This document shows, one piece after another, positions 1-12,700 of a DNA stretch of 60,000 bases. Positions within the stretch are counted from its first letter, which is position 1; every line of letters starts with the position of its first letter. The DNA comes from Tubulanus polymorphus (lineage: Eukaryota; Nemertea; Palaeonemertea; Tubulaniformes; Tubulanidae): contig NC_134034.1 in assembly GCF_964204645.1 (NCBI RefSeq), forward strand, positions 8,925,414-8,985,413, given 5' to 3'. Both the position numbers and the translations under genes were made by a program. The notes beneath the pieces were generated by a model. The model saw only the letters and a list, made by a program, of their open reading frames with translations, was not told the origin of the DNA and did not search any database.

Positions 1-1264
1 ACCCACGACTTTCGATTTGGTATAGGAAGGACTGTTCATTACTAGAAAAATAAATTTAGTATTAGGATACGAATAGTGGCAATATTAGATAGCCAGTATT
101 AATGCTCCCACAACATTCAAGGTAATTGGACAGCCGATGAAGTACGGGGAATATGTAATTACTTTTACTCACTCTCGGTCTCGACCCATTCATAATCATT
201 TACGAAGCAGTTTAATGTCTCCCATATTTTCTTCTCAACAATCGGCCTATCAGCTGACTTAGCTCCGCCGCATTAAAAAATCTAAGCTCTTGTTAGTAAA
301 ACAAAACTGCTACGATAACTTCATTTATTGAGCAACATTCTCAGCTTAATGACTAATAGCAGTAAGTTCTAGATATGGAACCTCAGCAGAAAAGAATCTA
401 TTCACGAAATTAATACCGTAGTTCAAAAATTTCTATAAAATATAAAATTAGAAATTTGTACGATAATTGGAACACAGAAAAAGAACCAGAAATTGACATA
501 AAACTAACTGCTATTGGTCTACCCTAAATAACGAATCATTTCTATAACAGAACTCGCTAAAAACTCAAAAAGCCCAGAAGAGCCCAATGAGGTTACCACA
601 TCAACTTGATGCTTTTTCACAAACACCCAGAGAGAAAATGACCCAAAAATAAATGGCCACCTCATTGTACAGTATAAAAGCAAGGTAGGTACTTGTTCCA
701 TTTTCTTTCAAATTCTTATTTTCTTCAAAACCAAATATGCATTTATCAACACGCACAAAAAATCTAAAATAATGAGATTGTGTACATCTTAAACTGCAGG
801 ACTAAGAATAAAGCATTTTGTATAGGCCTACATCTCGGGGAAAGACATGTCATTGAAAATAGAAAACTCAATAGAAAAGGTTCAAAAGGTGAATCAGTGT
901 GCAAGAACTTTGAGTACAAAGTGTATCCCTGGGACTTAATGTGTTAAGTATTCACTTTTTGACAGCAACTATCATCTTACGGGTATTCTTGGTTAACCGT
1001 CTCACACCAAATACCAATCATTGGATCAACATGAATTCAAAATGCGGAAGATGTTAAACCCAGCTTATACTTACATAGCTTTGTCTGAAGGCACATATAC
1101 TTGGATTTCTTTATCACATGCCGATACAATTCTTACAGGCCAGTATACCCCCCTAGGAATTCCCTTCAGTTGTGACCATCCATATTTTTCAGCCATTCTA
1201 AAAAATAAATTAAGGTTATGAATGCACCACAGGAGTTATCACTTGACCATGCCTTGGATTTTCC
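1..1264. other. Intergenic or intronic host DNA, nothing recognised
   Basis: AT-rich unique-looking sequence. Only short spurious reading frames are present and no domain, RNA gene or repeat array was recognised. Confidence 0.5.
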
Positions 1265-2100
1265 CTATATTTAAGTGGTTATTGTCTATGCCTTAGGCTG
1301 CTTACATCCATACTTAAGTGACCCTAGCGTTTAAGACTATCCTGCTTTAACTGATAAATGCTAATGAGTGTCCAAATTTAAGTGGTTATTGTCCATGTCT
1401 TAAGTTGCTTATGTCCATACTTAAGTGGCCATTGCGTTTAAGATTATCCTGGTTATGCTAATAAATACTCACCGAGTGTCTAACTTTAAGTGCTTATTGT
1501 CCATGTCTTATGTTGCTTATGTCCATACTTAAGTGACCCTAGCGTTTAAGATTATCCTGGTTATGCCAATAAATACTGTGTCTAAATTTAAGTGGTTATT
1601 GTCCATGTCTTATGCTGCTTATGTCCATACTTAAGTGACCTTAGCTCTTAAGACTATCCTGGTCATGCTAATAAATACTCACGGAGTGTCTAATTTTGAG
1701 TGGCTATTGTCCATATCTTATGTTGCTTATGTCCATACTTAAGTGGCCCTAGTGTTTAAGATTATCCTGGTTGTGCTATTAAATACTCACTGAGTGTCTA
1801 ACTTTAAGTGCTTATTGTCCATGTCTTATGTTGCTTATGTCCATACTTAAGTGACCCTAGCGTTTAAGATTATCCTGGTTATGCTAATAAACACTGTGTC
1901 TAAATTTAAGTCGTTATTGTCCATATCTTATGTTGCTTACGTCCATACTTAAGTGGCCCTAGTGTTTAAGATTACCTTGGTCATGCAAATAAATACTGAC
2001 TGAGTGTCTAAATTTAAGTGGTTATTGTCCATGTATTATGCTGCTTACATACATGCTTAAGTGACCCTAGCGTTTAAGACTATCTATGTCTTATGTTGAT
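1265..2100. repeat. Satellite/minisatellite, ~107-bp unit, about 8 copies
   Basis: The phrase TAAGTGGTTATTGTCC recurs with small variants near 1272, 1379, 1482, 1588, 1697, 1803, 1903 and 2014, a spacing of 100-118 bases. Each unit also carries CCATACTTAAGTG and TTTAAGATTATCCTGG. Copies differ by substitutions and by small indels before AATAAATACT. There is no coding potential. Confidence 0.93.
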
Positions 2101-3904
2101 AATGCCCGGAATTATAGACTACAGTAGTTCAATCTTTCACTACATGACTAATCATTCACTAAATGACTAAGTTAATGACCACAAAAATTGCTAACCAAAC
2201 CTGCAAATTGTTTTCCTGCACCACAACTGAACACAACAGCAATTCAAAGTCATTTTCAAGGAAAACACATAGTGCATCTGCATATTCACTGATGTGATGA
2301 AATAAAATAAAGTTCACATTGTCCTCAAAAATCTCTTCAATGTCAAACTCATACTGTGAACATAAATCCAATGCGCTTTCAAAGTCAGTACTACATGGAA
2401 ATCCTATTAAGTGGCACACTATTACATTTCCAGACATTCTGTTTAGAAATCAAAAAGAGGCTGAAGGACTTACAACCACATAAGATTTTACTGGATTGAC
2501 TGGCCACTTATGGATAGACAGTGATAGGCAGGCTTTCTTATCTATGAAACAAATTTGCAAAATAATATTTAGAAATATTACTAACTGACGCAAGTGACAA
2601 AGCGAAGCAGTAATTGTTAGGGGTACAAAATTTTTCTTTCATCAAATGAATTTTGATTTTCAACAATTTCATGGGTTAAAGTAATTCTATCAAACATGTC
2701 CACTTAAAAAAGACTTGAAGATTCAGGCAGCATTTTTCTGAATGGGTCAGACGGGGTACCGTAAACAAGCATGCCGTAGCCTATTTCTAAAAATGCATTA
2801 TTTTTGAATTGAATTATATTAAAAATCCTCATTTATTAGATCTATTCTATTAATCTATGTATAAACATTAAAAGCTGAAGTCAATCATAGATTCATAAGA
2901 GCTTATTTCGGGTAACTTTAATTTTTCATGACGAAAATGTAGATGAGGCCTAGAGCCCATATAATTCCCCAAATGATGTTCTCATTCACATGTTTCAATA
3001 GAACTTCTGAATGATGTTATTTCGAATTATCCAGTTGCATCATAGATAGGCCTACAAAGCCTACAAGGCCTAGTATTGATGAAATAATAGACCTGAAAGG
3101 CCTAATAAATGGACCATGCCTTAATATATACTTGATGCAAAAACTTGAGCAGGCCTCCATAATCTTAATTACTTCGTTGAATTTCAATATCCTAAGTGAA
3201 AGAAGTTTTGAGACAAACCATGACATTTCTGAAGCGATAAAAAAGTCAGGAGTAGCACTACACTAGCCTAGGCTAGGTTTAGTCTTGTGATAATGTTCTT
3301 GGCAAAGAAATTATGATAAAGGCCTATTTCCAGAAATTAACAGCAAATCCAGGACCACATTTTTCAAATGTGAGGGGAATTCAAGGGGCTTTGAGGGAAT
3401 AAATTATAAAAATTTGAGTGGCATTTTAACTTTAAGGTCAACTATAAACTACCAGTAATTGCTGGATAAATACAAGGGTGAATCTAGGAAAATTGATTTG
3501 AGGAATTTGAGGTGCTGTAGAACCCAGATTTATTACTTTTTCCTTATATCTTTGCCTGTTTTGTAATTGATTAAAACCTTTTGATGTAAATAAAGACTCA
3601 CCTTGTCATCGAATTTGCCGCCATATTGAATTGATCATGTGACATATTTGTTTGAGTTGACTCACAGGTGGCAGCACTGTGCAGACACTGAATTGAACAG
3701 CACAATGGAAATCCATAGACAACGACGGACAACGGACAAAAAGTATCCATACTTGTGTGACTAATTTCGTGTGTGGCTCGGAGAAACCACATAGATGCCT
3801 TTTAGACACATCACAGATGTTGCTTATGTGGTTAACCACCCAAGCACCAATGATGAGATTTTCCAAAACCTTAAGTGGTTATGTAGCCACATAACACACA
3901 TTTC
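2101..3904. other. Host DNA, nothing recognised
   Basis: No open frame with domain-like content, no repeat array and no RNA gene was recognised. A short AT-rich stretch with repeated AGGCCTA words lies at about 3045-3110. Confidence 0.45.
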
Positions 3905-4013
3905 GTGAGAACGGACGGACGAACGGACGAACGGACGAACGAACGAACGAACGAACGAACGAACGAACGAACGAACGAACGAACGAACGAACGAACGAAC
4001 GAACGAACGAACG
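3905..4013. repeat. (GAAC)n microsatellite
   Basis: A nearly uninterrupted tetranucleotide run of GAAC/CGAA units, preceded by three GGAC variants. The repetitive Arg/Thr/Asn/Glu reading frame it creates is an artefact of the repeat. Confidence 0.95.
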
Positions 4014-4309
4014 ACAGCTCACCCCCTAACCCATTAGCTCCGCTGACCTTCGGTCACAGCGGAGCTAAAAATAAATCGCACGTGCACAACTGCATAACCA
4101 TGAAAAATATACATGTGTAAAAAAAGAAGAGCCAACTGTTTAGGAGATCTCCGGACAAGGTTGTGCCCACGGACGGACGCCTGATGCCGGATGACCTGAC
4201 TCCACTTCATTGTGGGGGGTATAATAATAGAATAAGAGCCGAGTTGCTCATAGGTTGAAATGAATCAGTGATGGATTCATTGAAGAATGAAACCTTAGGC
4301 GCATTTGTT

Positions 4310-4640
4310 TGAAACCGGTTTGTACAAACCGGTTTATGAATGATCGAAACCGGTTTTTACAAACCGGTTTATATCGGTTTATTGCGTCACAAACCGGTTT
4401 GCCATTGAGTGAACAAATGCCACAGAACGAAAAGTCGGTTTGAGTCAGCTGACCGCTGAAATCTCCTTATTCGGCCATGTTGAAAAGTCGGTTTGATGAT
4501 GCAAACTCCCCGCAAAGCGGTTTATTCGGTTTGTTCAAAACGTTTAGGTTTACGCCTGAACAAAGACGCCGGTTTATGCAAACCGGTATGAACAAGGACC
4601 ATTTTCCCGTGCAAACCGGTTTCAAACAAATGGGCCTCTT
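4310..4640. repeat. Cluster of the palindromic decamer AAACCGGTTT
   Basis: AAACCGGTTT and its half AAACCGG recur roughly ten times in 330 bases, with related CGGTTT words in between (for example near 4313, 4334, 4349, 4365, 4391, 4577 and 4613). The decamer is its own reverse complement. Spacing is irregular, so this is not a simple tandem array. Confidence 0.8.
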
Positions 4641-4717
4641 GTTACGGTGGTATTACGGATGGTTAACTTATTGTGGGGTTTGAACAGCTCTCCTCCTGTC
4701 AGATAGAAAATATTTAC

Positions 4718-4966
4718 CTGGGCACATTTTTACATCGCAGTATTCCCAGCGTGTTGCTGGATCAGTGGTATAACACCAGGGTCCTTTCGGTGAATTGTCA
4801 GGGTTTCTACAATAATTGGCAGCCGTGTTCTTGTCAGAGAGCATGTCGTAACGGTTATGTCTATGAGGAGATTGAGATTTCCAGGCTTGACACATTTTAC
4901 CGGAGTGTGCATGACTCAAAGTTCCTCTGTATTCTCTGCCCAACATAGTCCTTTTGCATTCATTAA
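4718..4966 (-). CDS. Kringle-domain exon (third found in the gene)
   Basis: A 249-base exon encoding one complete kringle domain of a secreted or surface protein. Six cysteines sit in kringle order, with the family hallmarks SGKMCQAW, NYCRNPD, GPWCYTTDP and RWEYCDV. The acceptor is a CAG after an AT-rich stretch, and the donor on the minus strand reads CCAG followed by GTAAATA. The exon is phase 1 at both ends, so it can be duplicated without breaking frame. It is nearly identical in protein to the exon at 8133-8381, which implies recent exon duplication. Kringles usually bind ligands through lysine-type pockets. The rest of the protein (protease, receptor or other) is not visible. Confidence 0.88.
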
Positions 4967-7069
4967 CTGAAATGAGTAACGCCGTAGAATCTTGACTGAG
5001 AAATTTAACAACAATTACTTAACAAAAGATAAGTTCCATGGTGTGTATCGTCTAGGCTTGTGATTTGTCCACAACTATGTATTCAATGCATATTGGGAAA
5101 CTTCCAAGATCATATGCATCAGTTATCTTGTGGAAATGATAAGATAAGGATGTTGTCTGTAAGAATAGTTGTAGGAAAGTAATATTCAAACAGGGCTTAG
5201 TTAACCAAACGTTGCTGGGAGCTCGCAGTCTCAAATGTTTGTGACGTTCTCAAAATGTATCAAAAATTTAACTTAATTTTTAGTTTCAAGTCCTGTAGTG
5301 CCGTAAAATCAACCTATGAACAGTTCGCAATGTTTTTTCGATATGGATTTTTACCCAGGGCATATTTACGATGTTTACCTAGGGTTTATAGATTTTTTAG
5401 ATTTCTACATAGGAAATTTTTACCCGGGGGATTTTTTTTGAACGGATGAAGGTATTTTGAGGGATATATTCTGGATTCGGGAATTTTAATTGTCCTTTCT
5501 AGCTATGGTAGAATTGCTCGTAGGTCGGATGGATGGACAAATTGGTGTGTACCGGTCTACAGTGTCTTTAATCAAATGTGTACAAACAGAAATATGAACC
5601 CCTATACCGGGTACAAATCAGAAGTTAAAACTAGGACAATGGCTGATTTGCAAACATAAAGGGGAAGATTTGTCTCATCACCCATGACCCACATAAGCCG
5701 GGGATCACATAGAAACAATTTGTCGGGGCCAAATTGGCTCGAATCAATCCGACTTAAATTTTACTAATGGCTTACCAAAGAGCGTGCCGATTTTCATGTT
5801 CAAATTCATTTCACATTCAGATTCAAACCCATTCATTCGATACTAAACAGTGCTTAAACTATGGAATCTAAAGCGAGTCCATACTTAAACCAGGGAAGTG
5901 TGATGAGTCTCATCACACTTCCCTGCTTAAACAAAGCGAAGTGACTGACTTCCAGAACCAGTTTGAATAAACACGCTTAATTTGACTCAGGTCTGGTCCG
6001 TCGTTTTTGGTCGGGCACTTAGGCACGGGCCCATTTTGCAACCATTACTGTTTTCTTTCGCCAGATCTATCCGTCCTACACTTTTTAACTTGATCTACAT
6101 CATCCACGTATTTAAATTTCGATTTCTTCAGCTGCTGTTAATTTTATACTCATGCAAAGCACACTGATTACAATTCGCAGCAGTGCGCTATATAATGAAA
6201 TAAGTAATATTGATTATTTATATCAATATCAAGTGTGAATTTGCGGTTGAAAAATAATTGATTTGATTAACAATATAATTTGATCTGGACCTTCCAGCGT
6301 GAATCAATCAAGAAAAATTTAACTAGTCAAAGCCTCAAGATCAAGTCAAGAAAAGGGAAGATGCATTCTAACAACTGCTTGCGACGTGAAGACTATATTA
6401 GGCTCATTATTAGAACCTGCACGACAGCTATGTAACTTTCTAAAAATCATTTGTCGCAGACCCTGAAATACCATGTATATTATCACTCAAATTGCCTAAA
6501 TATCTCTGGTGTCGTCGCTATAGTATAATACTTATTAAAAACAATTACACCAATATAATCAATATGGTAACAGGTAAAAATCCTCCATAGGTAAAAATCC
6601 CCCCTTGTAAAATCCCCCCAAATTTGATTTCACAGCAATTATCAACAAAATACTTCAATATTCTTATATTGGAAAACCTATAGTAGTTTTTCAAAAATTT
6701 CAGATTTTCCGTGATGTTTTTCACAATATTCACCTTGGATAATCAATGACTTTGACCAGGCTACGTGCATAAAAATGACATTATTCTGTGACTTTTAGCT
6801 TGTAACATGCATAAAAATGATATAATCGTATTTCTGAAAATACATATAAAGAAATCTAGTTTAAAAGTAATAATAAAATATCTGTGTACCTATATGTATT
6901 ATCTAAGTATTAATGTAAAAAGTATTATCGGTTTTCATTTAGGTTTTCTACTTAAATTTGATAGAAAACTGAAATTGGGGGATTTTTACCTGGGGGATTT
7001 TTACCTACATTCAACTAATATATATACCTATCATTCTAAAAGCTCAGGTTTTTAGCGTTTAGTGGTTTG
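4967..7069. other. Intron of the kringle gene with scattered repeats
   Basis: No exon was recognised. Short related phrases recur: TTTTTACCTGGGGGATTTTT-like words at about 5405-5430, 6575-6615 and 6975-7010. The words around 5240-5290 reappear at 7690-7745. A perfect hairpin at 5891-5925 is listed separately. Confidence 0.5.
5891..5925. repeat. Perfect 16-bp stem hairpin
   Basis: CAGGGAAGTGTGATGA, then a 3-base spacer, then the exact reverse complement. It could be the centre of an old foldback transposon or a structured RNA. No mature-RNA evidence can be read from sequence alone. Confidence 0.8.
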
Positions 7070-7375
7070 AAAGAACATTCATCCCAAGTAAATATTTCGA
7101 ATATCAGAACCGGTCCATTTTCCTTCGTTTGACATTCAAAGGAATATTCCTCCCGAAGTCGATACTTTGAATATCAGACCTGAAGGTCAAATTCTCTTCG
7201 TTTGACATTGGGATGAATATTCCTCCTTAAGTCAATTGTTAGAATATCGGACCCCTTGGTTAAGCCTCCGTCGATTTGAACTTGAACTTGAACTTGATTG
7301 ACTTTGGGAGGAATATTCCATTTAGGAATATTCCTCCCAAGGTCAATTTTTTACAATAGCGGTCCTCTTAATTGG
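7070..7375. repeat. Degenerate tandem repeat with GGAATATTCCTCC words
   Basis: Four imperfect ~75-base units contain GGAATATTCCTCC(C)AAGTC and TTCGTTTGACATT. GGAATATTCC is itself palindromic. A related copy starts near 8010. Confidence 0.7.
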
Positions 7376-7469
7376 TGACACTCAAAGAACGCGTGGCTCA
7401 GATACTATTTTGCGCCTAATCAGATACTATTGTGCGCGGCTTAGATACTATTGTGCGCATAATCACTCA

Positions 7470-7906
7470 CGTAATCGTTTCTGTAAATGTGAAGACCTCG
7501 GGGGCATTATGTTCTCTAAAGCCCGACATTATCCCACATTCCGGACTGTTAATAGGTTGATTTTACGGCATGTCGACATGTTTCAACATTTTTTAACTGT
7601 TCATTTATGAATATTTGAGGACTTATGAGTAATTGGAATATCAGGGGTTCAGATCAGAGAACGTGAGAACGACACAACAAACGCAGTCTCAAATGTTTTG
7701 TGACTTTCTCAAAATGTATCAAAAATTTAAGTAATTTTTAGTTCATAAGTCTTCAAATATTCATAAATGAACAGTTAAAAATTGTTGAAACATGTCGACT
7801 CAGCCGTAAAATCAACCCATTCACAGTCCCGAATGTGGGATAATGTCGGGCTTTAGAGAACATTATACCCCCGAGGTCTTCACATTTACAGATAAGATTA
7901 TGTAAG
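7470..7906. mobile_element. Foldback (inverted-repeat) element, likely MITE
   Basis: Sequence at about 7490-7626 (CCCGACATTATCCCACATTC ... ATTTATGAATATTTGAGGAC) returns as an imperfect reverse complement at about 7745-7890. That gives arms of roughly 140-155 bases around a ~120-base centre. Part of the right arm resembles 5236-5330, so this is a dispersed family. There is no coding capacity. Confidence 0.75.
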
Positions 7907-8132
7907 CATGTCGCGCGTTACACCGGATAGGCACACAATAGAAATATGAGCCGCACGTTCATTTGATCATCACCAATTAAGAGGACCACTATTGTGAAAA
8001 TTGACTGCGGAAGGAATATTCCTCCCAAAGAATACAAAAAGGCACAATTTTTCTGCGTCGTAGTATGCTTGACGTAGGTTACAGCCCATTGTGCCCCTTG
8101 ATTTTAAGCATCTAACCTCCTAGCATATTTAC

Positions 8133-8381
8133 CTGGACACATTCTTACGTCGCAGTATTCCCAGCGTGTCGCGGGATCAGTGGTATAACACCAGGGTCCT
8201 TTTGGTGAATTGTCGGGATTCCTACAATAATTCGCAGCCGTGTTCTTGTCGGAGAGCATGTCGTACCGGTTATGCGTGTGAGGCGATTGCGAATTCCAGG
8301 CTTGACACGTTTTACCGGATCGGACTTGGTTCAAAATTCCTCTGTATTCTCTACCCAACCTAGTCGTTTTACATTCTCTAA
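8133..8381 (-). CDS. Kringle-domain exon (second found in the gene)
   Basis: A 249-base exon with canonical acceptor TTTCAG and donor CCAG/GTAAAT on the minus strand, phase 1 at both ends. It encodes a full kringle with all six cysteines and the NYCRNPD, GPWCYTTDP and RWEYCDV hallmarks. The protein differs from the 4718-4966 exon at only a few positions. It is the middle of three kringle exons read right to left from the signal-peptide exon at 9640-9712. It is secreted if that exon assignment is correct. Confidence 0.9.
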
Positions 8382-8993
8382 CTGAAATATTTTACGGCGT
8401 AGATCTTAGCTTAGGAGAAATATAACTGCATTATTTGACAAGCACACATAGATTAGCTTTCTTTAGACGATTCACCGTTTCCTAATAGTAATTTTTAGTA
8501 ATAGGAAATAAATCAATTCAATAATTCATTCGTTCATTCATTGATTTATTTGTAACAGCAGCTATGGAGCTATTTAGAACAATTTCCCAGTTCCTGGTAT
8601 CATCACCGGATTATGTTTGAACCGAGCTAATTCGGCCTCGAAAAACAATTTAGGTCTGGGGTCGCCAATTTTATAAATCATTGTTTTAATATCGGATCAG
8701 CATATGGTTTTCATGTTAGTTACAGTTGCTACCAGGGACAATTATCACTTTCTCAAAAATTATTGAATTATTATCAGAAAAAGGCGACTTCAGACGGTTG
8801 CTGTTACCATGAAAGGGAATTTCGATATAGTTATCGCTCGCGTGACGTGGCAGTTTCGCGAGTGCCTATATAAGGAGTGTCCCCGAAATCTAGAGAGAGA
8901 CACCGGGAGACGAGAACGGATTGAGAGCGAATTAATAAAAGCATATTATCTCACTGAAGAAGATTCTCCCGACTTTCATTCTATCATTAGGAA

Positions 8994-9038
8994 CTGTGTT
9001 CAGTACTCTGTGTTCAGTACTCTGTGTTCAGTACGATG
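8994..9038. repeat. Short triplet tandem repeat
   Basis: Three consecutive copies of CTGTGTTCAGTACT-like units (14-15 bases), the last ending in CAGTACGATG. It lies in the 854-bp intron between two kringle exons. Confidence 0.85.
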
Positions 9039-9235
9039 ACCATTGGGATAGAATAGAACGGCGAAATAAGATACGTCATGTATAGTTCGATGAAAAACTT
9101 TCAGTCTTTTCCTTTTCTGTATTGAGGGATCTGTCGTATAATAGCCCCTAACTTTCGAATAATTGATCTAGGTAACAGCCTCTCGTGCCCCTTAATTATA
9201 AGCATCTTACCTCCTAATAGATAGAGCATATTTAC

Positions 9236-9478
9236 CTGGACACATTCTTACGTCGCAATATTCCCAGCGTGTTGTAGGATCAGTAGTATAACACCAGGGT
9301 CCCCCTGGTTCATTATCAGGGTTTCTACAATAATTCGAAGTCGTGCCCTTGTCGAGGTTGAACCGATCATGTTTGTGAGGTGATTGAGATTTCCAGGCTT
9401 GACACATTTTACCGGATCGCGTTCGACTCAAAGTTCCTCTGTATCCGTTGCCCAATTGGGTCCTTTTACATTCTTTAT
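9236..9478 (-). CDS. Kringle-domain exon (first kringle)
   Basis: A 243-base exon, two codons shorter than its two relatives and more diverged from them. It keeps all six kringle cysteines and the CQAWKSQSPH, NYCRNPDNEPGGPWCYTTD and RWEYCDVRMC blocks. Minus-strand acceptor CATTTCAG and donor CCAG/GTAAATA give phase 1 at both ends. It follows the signal-peptide exon after a 161-base intron. The shortening is in the loop before NYC, a place where kringles vary naturally. Confidence 0.9.
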
Positions 9479-9639
9479 CTGAAATGTGTGAATAGGGTCG
9501 GTACTGGAGCAGTATAAGTCTGAACAAAATAAACTGACTCTCTATTTTCTCAATTCAAACCGCATTGTTACCCTATCGCCGTCTAAATCCGTTCGTTAAA
9601 ACCAGGACTGATACTCAATCACTGTACATTGAAACTTAC

Positions 9640-9712
9640 CGTTGTTATACTGCGATGGTGTGCATGACGTAACCATTAGTAGCGTGGCTCCCAGGATTGG
9701 GAAATAAATCAT
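9640..9712 (-). CDS. Signal-peptide first coding exon of the kringle gene
   Basis: Starting at the ATG at 9712-9710, 24 codons plus one base encode a short hydrophobic leader (MIYFPILGATLLMVTSC...) followed by polar residues, as in a cleaved secretion signal. The exon ends in a strong donor (AACG/GTAAGT), leaving phase 1. That is exactly the phase the downstream kringle exons accept. I infer this is the first coding exon of the secreted kringle protein. Transcript data could show an alternative first exon. Confidence 0.72.
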
Positions 9713-12700
9713 CTAAAATGATAAACACGGTATCGTCTAATATTTGCCAGTCTGCTAAGACTGAAAGGGGCCTACTACTACCTACTACTACCCGTGTACA
9801 GCACGTCAAGTGTTTTTAGCCAATATCCAGATGTTTCGAATCCACTTCCCGTGGAGACGAGGTCACTCACCTGAACATGCTATGTGCCCGTGGATGCGAC
9901 AGGTAACTGAGGTATGGGTAGCGATCGAATATAGTCCAGTTAGAACTAGATATAGGCGTAGCGTCTCCGATACCTCCGCACACACAATTTCAGAGAAAAT
10001 TCATTGACAACGACATTTGCAAATCTCCCCGATTAGGTACCAGTTTCATGACCACATGTGCACTCAGGACACAATTTGGAAATGTTTTTGAGAGTTACAC
10101 GCGCCATTAGGGTGTTTCTCAATCATGTTGCCGATTTTCAACACAGCCTCCCGTGGCCATATTTCGAAGTCCAGACACGTCAATTTCAATATAGCAATTT
10201 ACTATAGATCAATCATTGCGCGTACAAATTTAAGAACAAAAGACAGTTAAGAATTTAAGGCTCTTATCGCGTCAGTGTTGTTTTTCGACCCGAACCCCTG
10301 GTACGTAACTAGATCTGTTACCCAAATAAGTTTAAATTTCAATACGAATGTACATTTCACCAATTTCTCCCTTGTACAATGTAATTAGAAACAATGGAAT
10401 TAATCATATTTAATTAATCATTTACGACATGGATGAAATATAGAAAGTTTTGCCGAGAAGCAGTATAAAAGCCCGATCAATGTCGAAGATGGCAGCATAG
10501 TGGATTACTTTACGATTGAAACTGCCATTTCTCTGTTATCTCTTTCAGATCATCGATTTTGGTCATCCTTTTTGTCTGGCATATATAATGTGTGTATACA
10601 TTTCATTTCTACAGTCGAAGTATCTTGTAGGCCCTCCTCTGTGAAATATTAAGCAATTTGTTGGTTATAATGACATTAAGGGAGGACGTATCTACGGTAC
10701 AGCTTAAGAGTGAATTGCAGACGAAACATGAAGCCATAATGGCCGTTTAAATAAACATTATAGCAATTACAATTGAAAGATAATAATGATATACAAATTA
10801 AGTTAAAATTATGGCTATTTCTAAAATTATATTACTTATTTGTACTATATAGTCAGTGCGGAACGTTTGGTTTTGGAACAATAATGAGGGGTGGTAGGTA
10901 GTCATTCAATTCAAGTGATGATTTACCACATGTTACTTCCGTGTTGTTGTAAATCTTGCGAGAATGGCGCAACATTGAAACTGGCAATAAGTGCCAAATA
11001 TCATACGTATTTCTTTTTGCACATATTCAAAATTTATCCGCTATAAAGTGCCAATAAACAATTTCATGTCTCGATCAGTATGTTTGGCCGCGACAGTTGC
11101 CTGGGACGCGATTTTTTTTCACAAGACAGTGAGTTTCCGCCATCTTGTTTGCAGTGCGCAAGCTACTCATTCTGTTTGTAAACCCAATCCACACATGTGC
11201 ACTACACTCGCTTATCAGCGTTCGCGGCTCTCAACCTACAAACGAAACAGCGTCACATAGCCTACCTTGGCACCTTTCTTCGATTTTACATCTACATAAG
11301 TAAATCAATTTTCTGACAGCGCTTTCGCATTTTTTAATCTAGTGTATCTAGTGTTTCAACATGTTTATCATCACATCAGAGGACCTCCATCGGTTAAGAT
11401 GGATTCGATTAAAACAAAAGAAATTCTGTAAATTCGACCACCGATCACACAACTACATCTGTACTTCGATTTACGAAGATGGAACTTTAGACATATGAAA
11501 AAATTTTGAAATATTGATTTTTGTCGCGTATGTTATTCATCTATTTCAACTCCTAAACTTTTAGAAGTTCATTAAAGAAACAGTCGTAATGCCTTCAAAT
11601 GATAGCACATGCGGTCGGCCGCACCGCACGGCCGAACACTTGAAAAATTACTTAGTATCTCGTACGATGATGAGTGATCGAAAATAAAAGATGGAATCTA
11701 AATCATTCGATTCTTTCAAAGAGATGCATTGGGCAATGTGGTTTGGAAATAAACTGATTTTCTAATTACCTCATTTCACATGTCGCCAGCCTCTCCCTGG
11801 ACGTATTAACTACATCGAATTATAATCGTTGTGATCTGTGTGCTGAGCAAAAATGCACACAGATCAGACTACACTACACAATCAACCCCCAACTACCCAC
11901 TGCTTTGATTTATCCATCCTATTATCTGGTGTGTTTCCCTGGATATGAAGATGTTATGAAATTGTCAAATTGGCTGTTTATGACCTACAGCTACTGTTGT
12001 GAGCCTTCTGTATTCACTATAAACATTATTGCCAAGATAGCTACCGTATTTATTGGGACGGCCGATTTCAAGTGTTTGCCAACCGGTGACCTATAGTTGT
12101 TCAGTGTGTAAACACCGTTCGTTTTCAAAAAATCATGGTAATTTTTACTTCCAGGCTAGTGCTGTACAGACGGATTTTGCCGATTTTTTTCAGATTAATC
12201 GCACGATTAAACAATCTTAACGGCAAATCTTTCTCAAACCACTCGGTCTAACGCAGAAATTCGTTATCTCTAAGAATAATCTTACTTAAAGCGGATTGGA
12301 TTAGTAATAATGAAGTGCACGATACACGTATCGACCGATGTGACGGAGATTTGGCTCCCTTGTCTTTTTATATATAGTACGTAGGATACTTGGATCAAAA
12401 ACGGGTCCATGTGGTACAATGTAACGTAATACGATACAGTATTTTGCAAATATGACATGACACAATAGTCTTTATTTGCAAACGATACATGAACATGAAC
12501 ATATGTGCAGTTAATTGAATATTTTTTGCGGACCGAGCAAAGGCCAAAGGTTTCTTAACGCTCGCCACTAGAGATTAAAAGAAGCGTGAAAACCAAAACG
12601 AAGATTCAGCATTTCACAGAAATACAAGTTGATGACTGGGAAGGTATACGGAAATATAGTTATTCATGTAGCAATCAGTGTAATCATATTGCCTCGGTTG

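Noticed and set aside
3905-4120. Arg/Thr/Asn/Glu-repeat open frame
   Set aside because: Produced by the GAAC microsatellite; no domain, splice site or start context supports it.
4673-4948. Plus-strand frames opposite the kringle exons
   Set aside because: Kringle homology, splice sites and phase are all on the minus strand.
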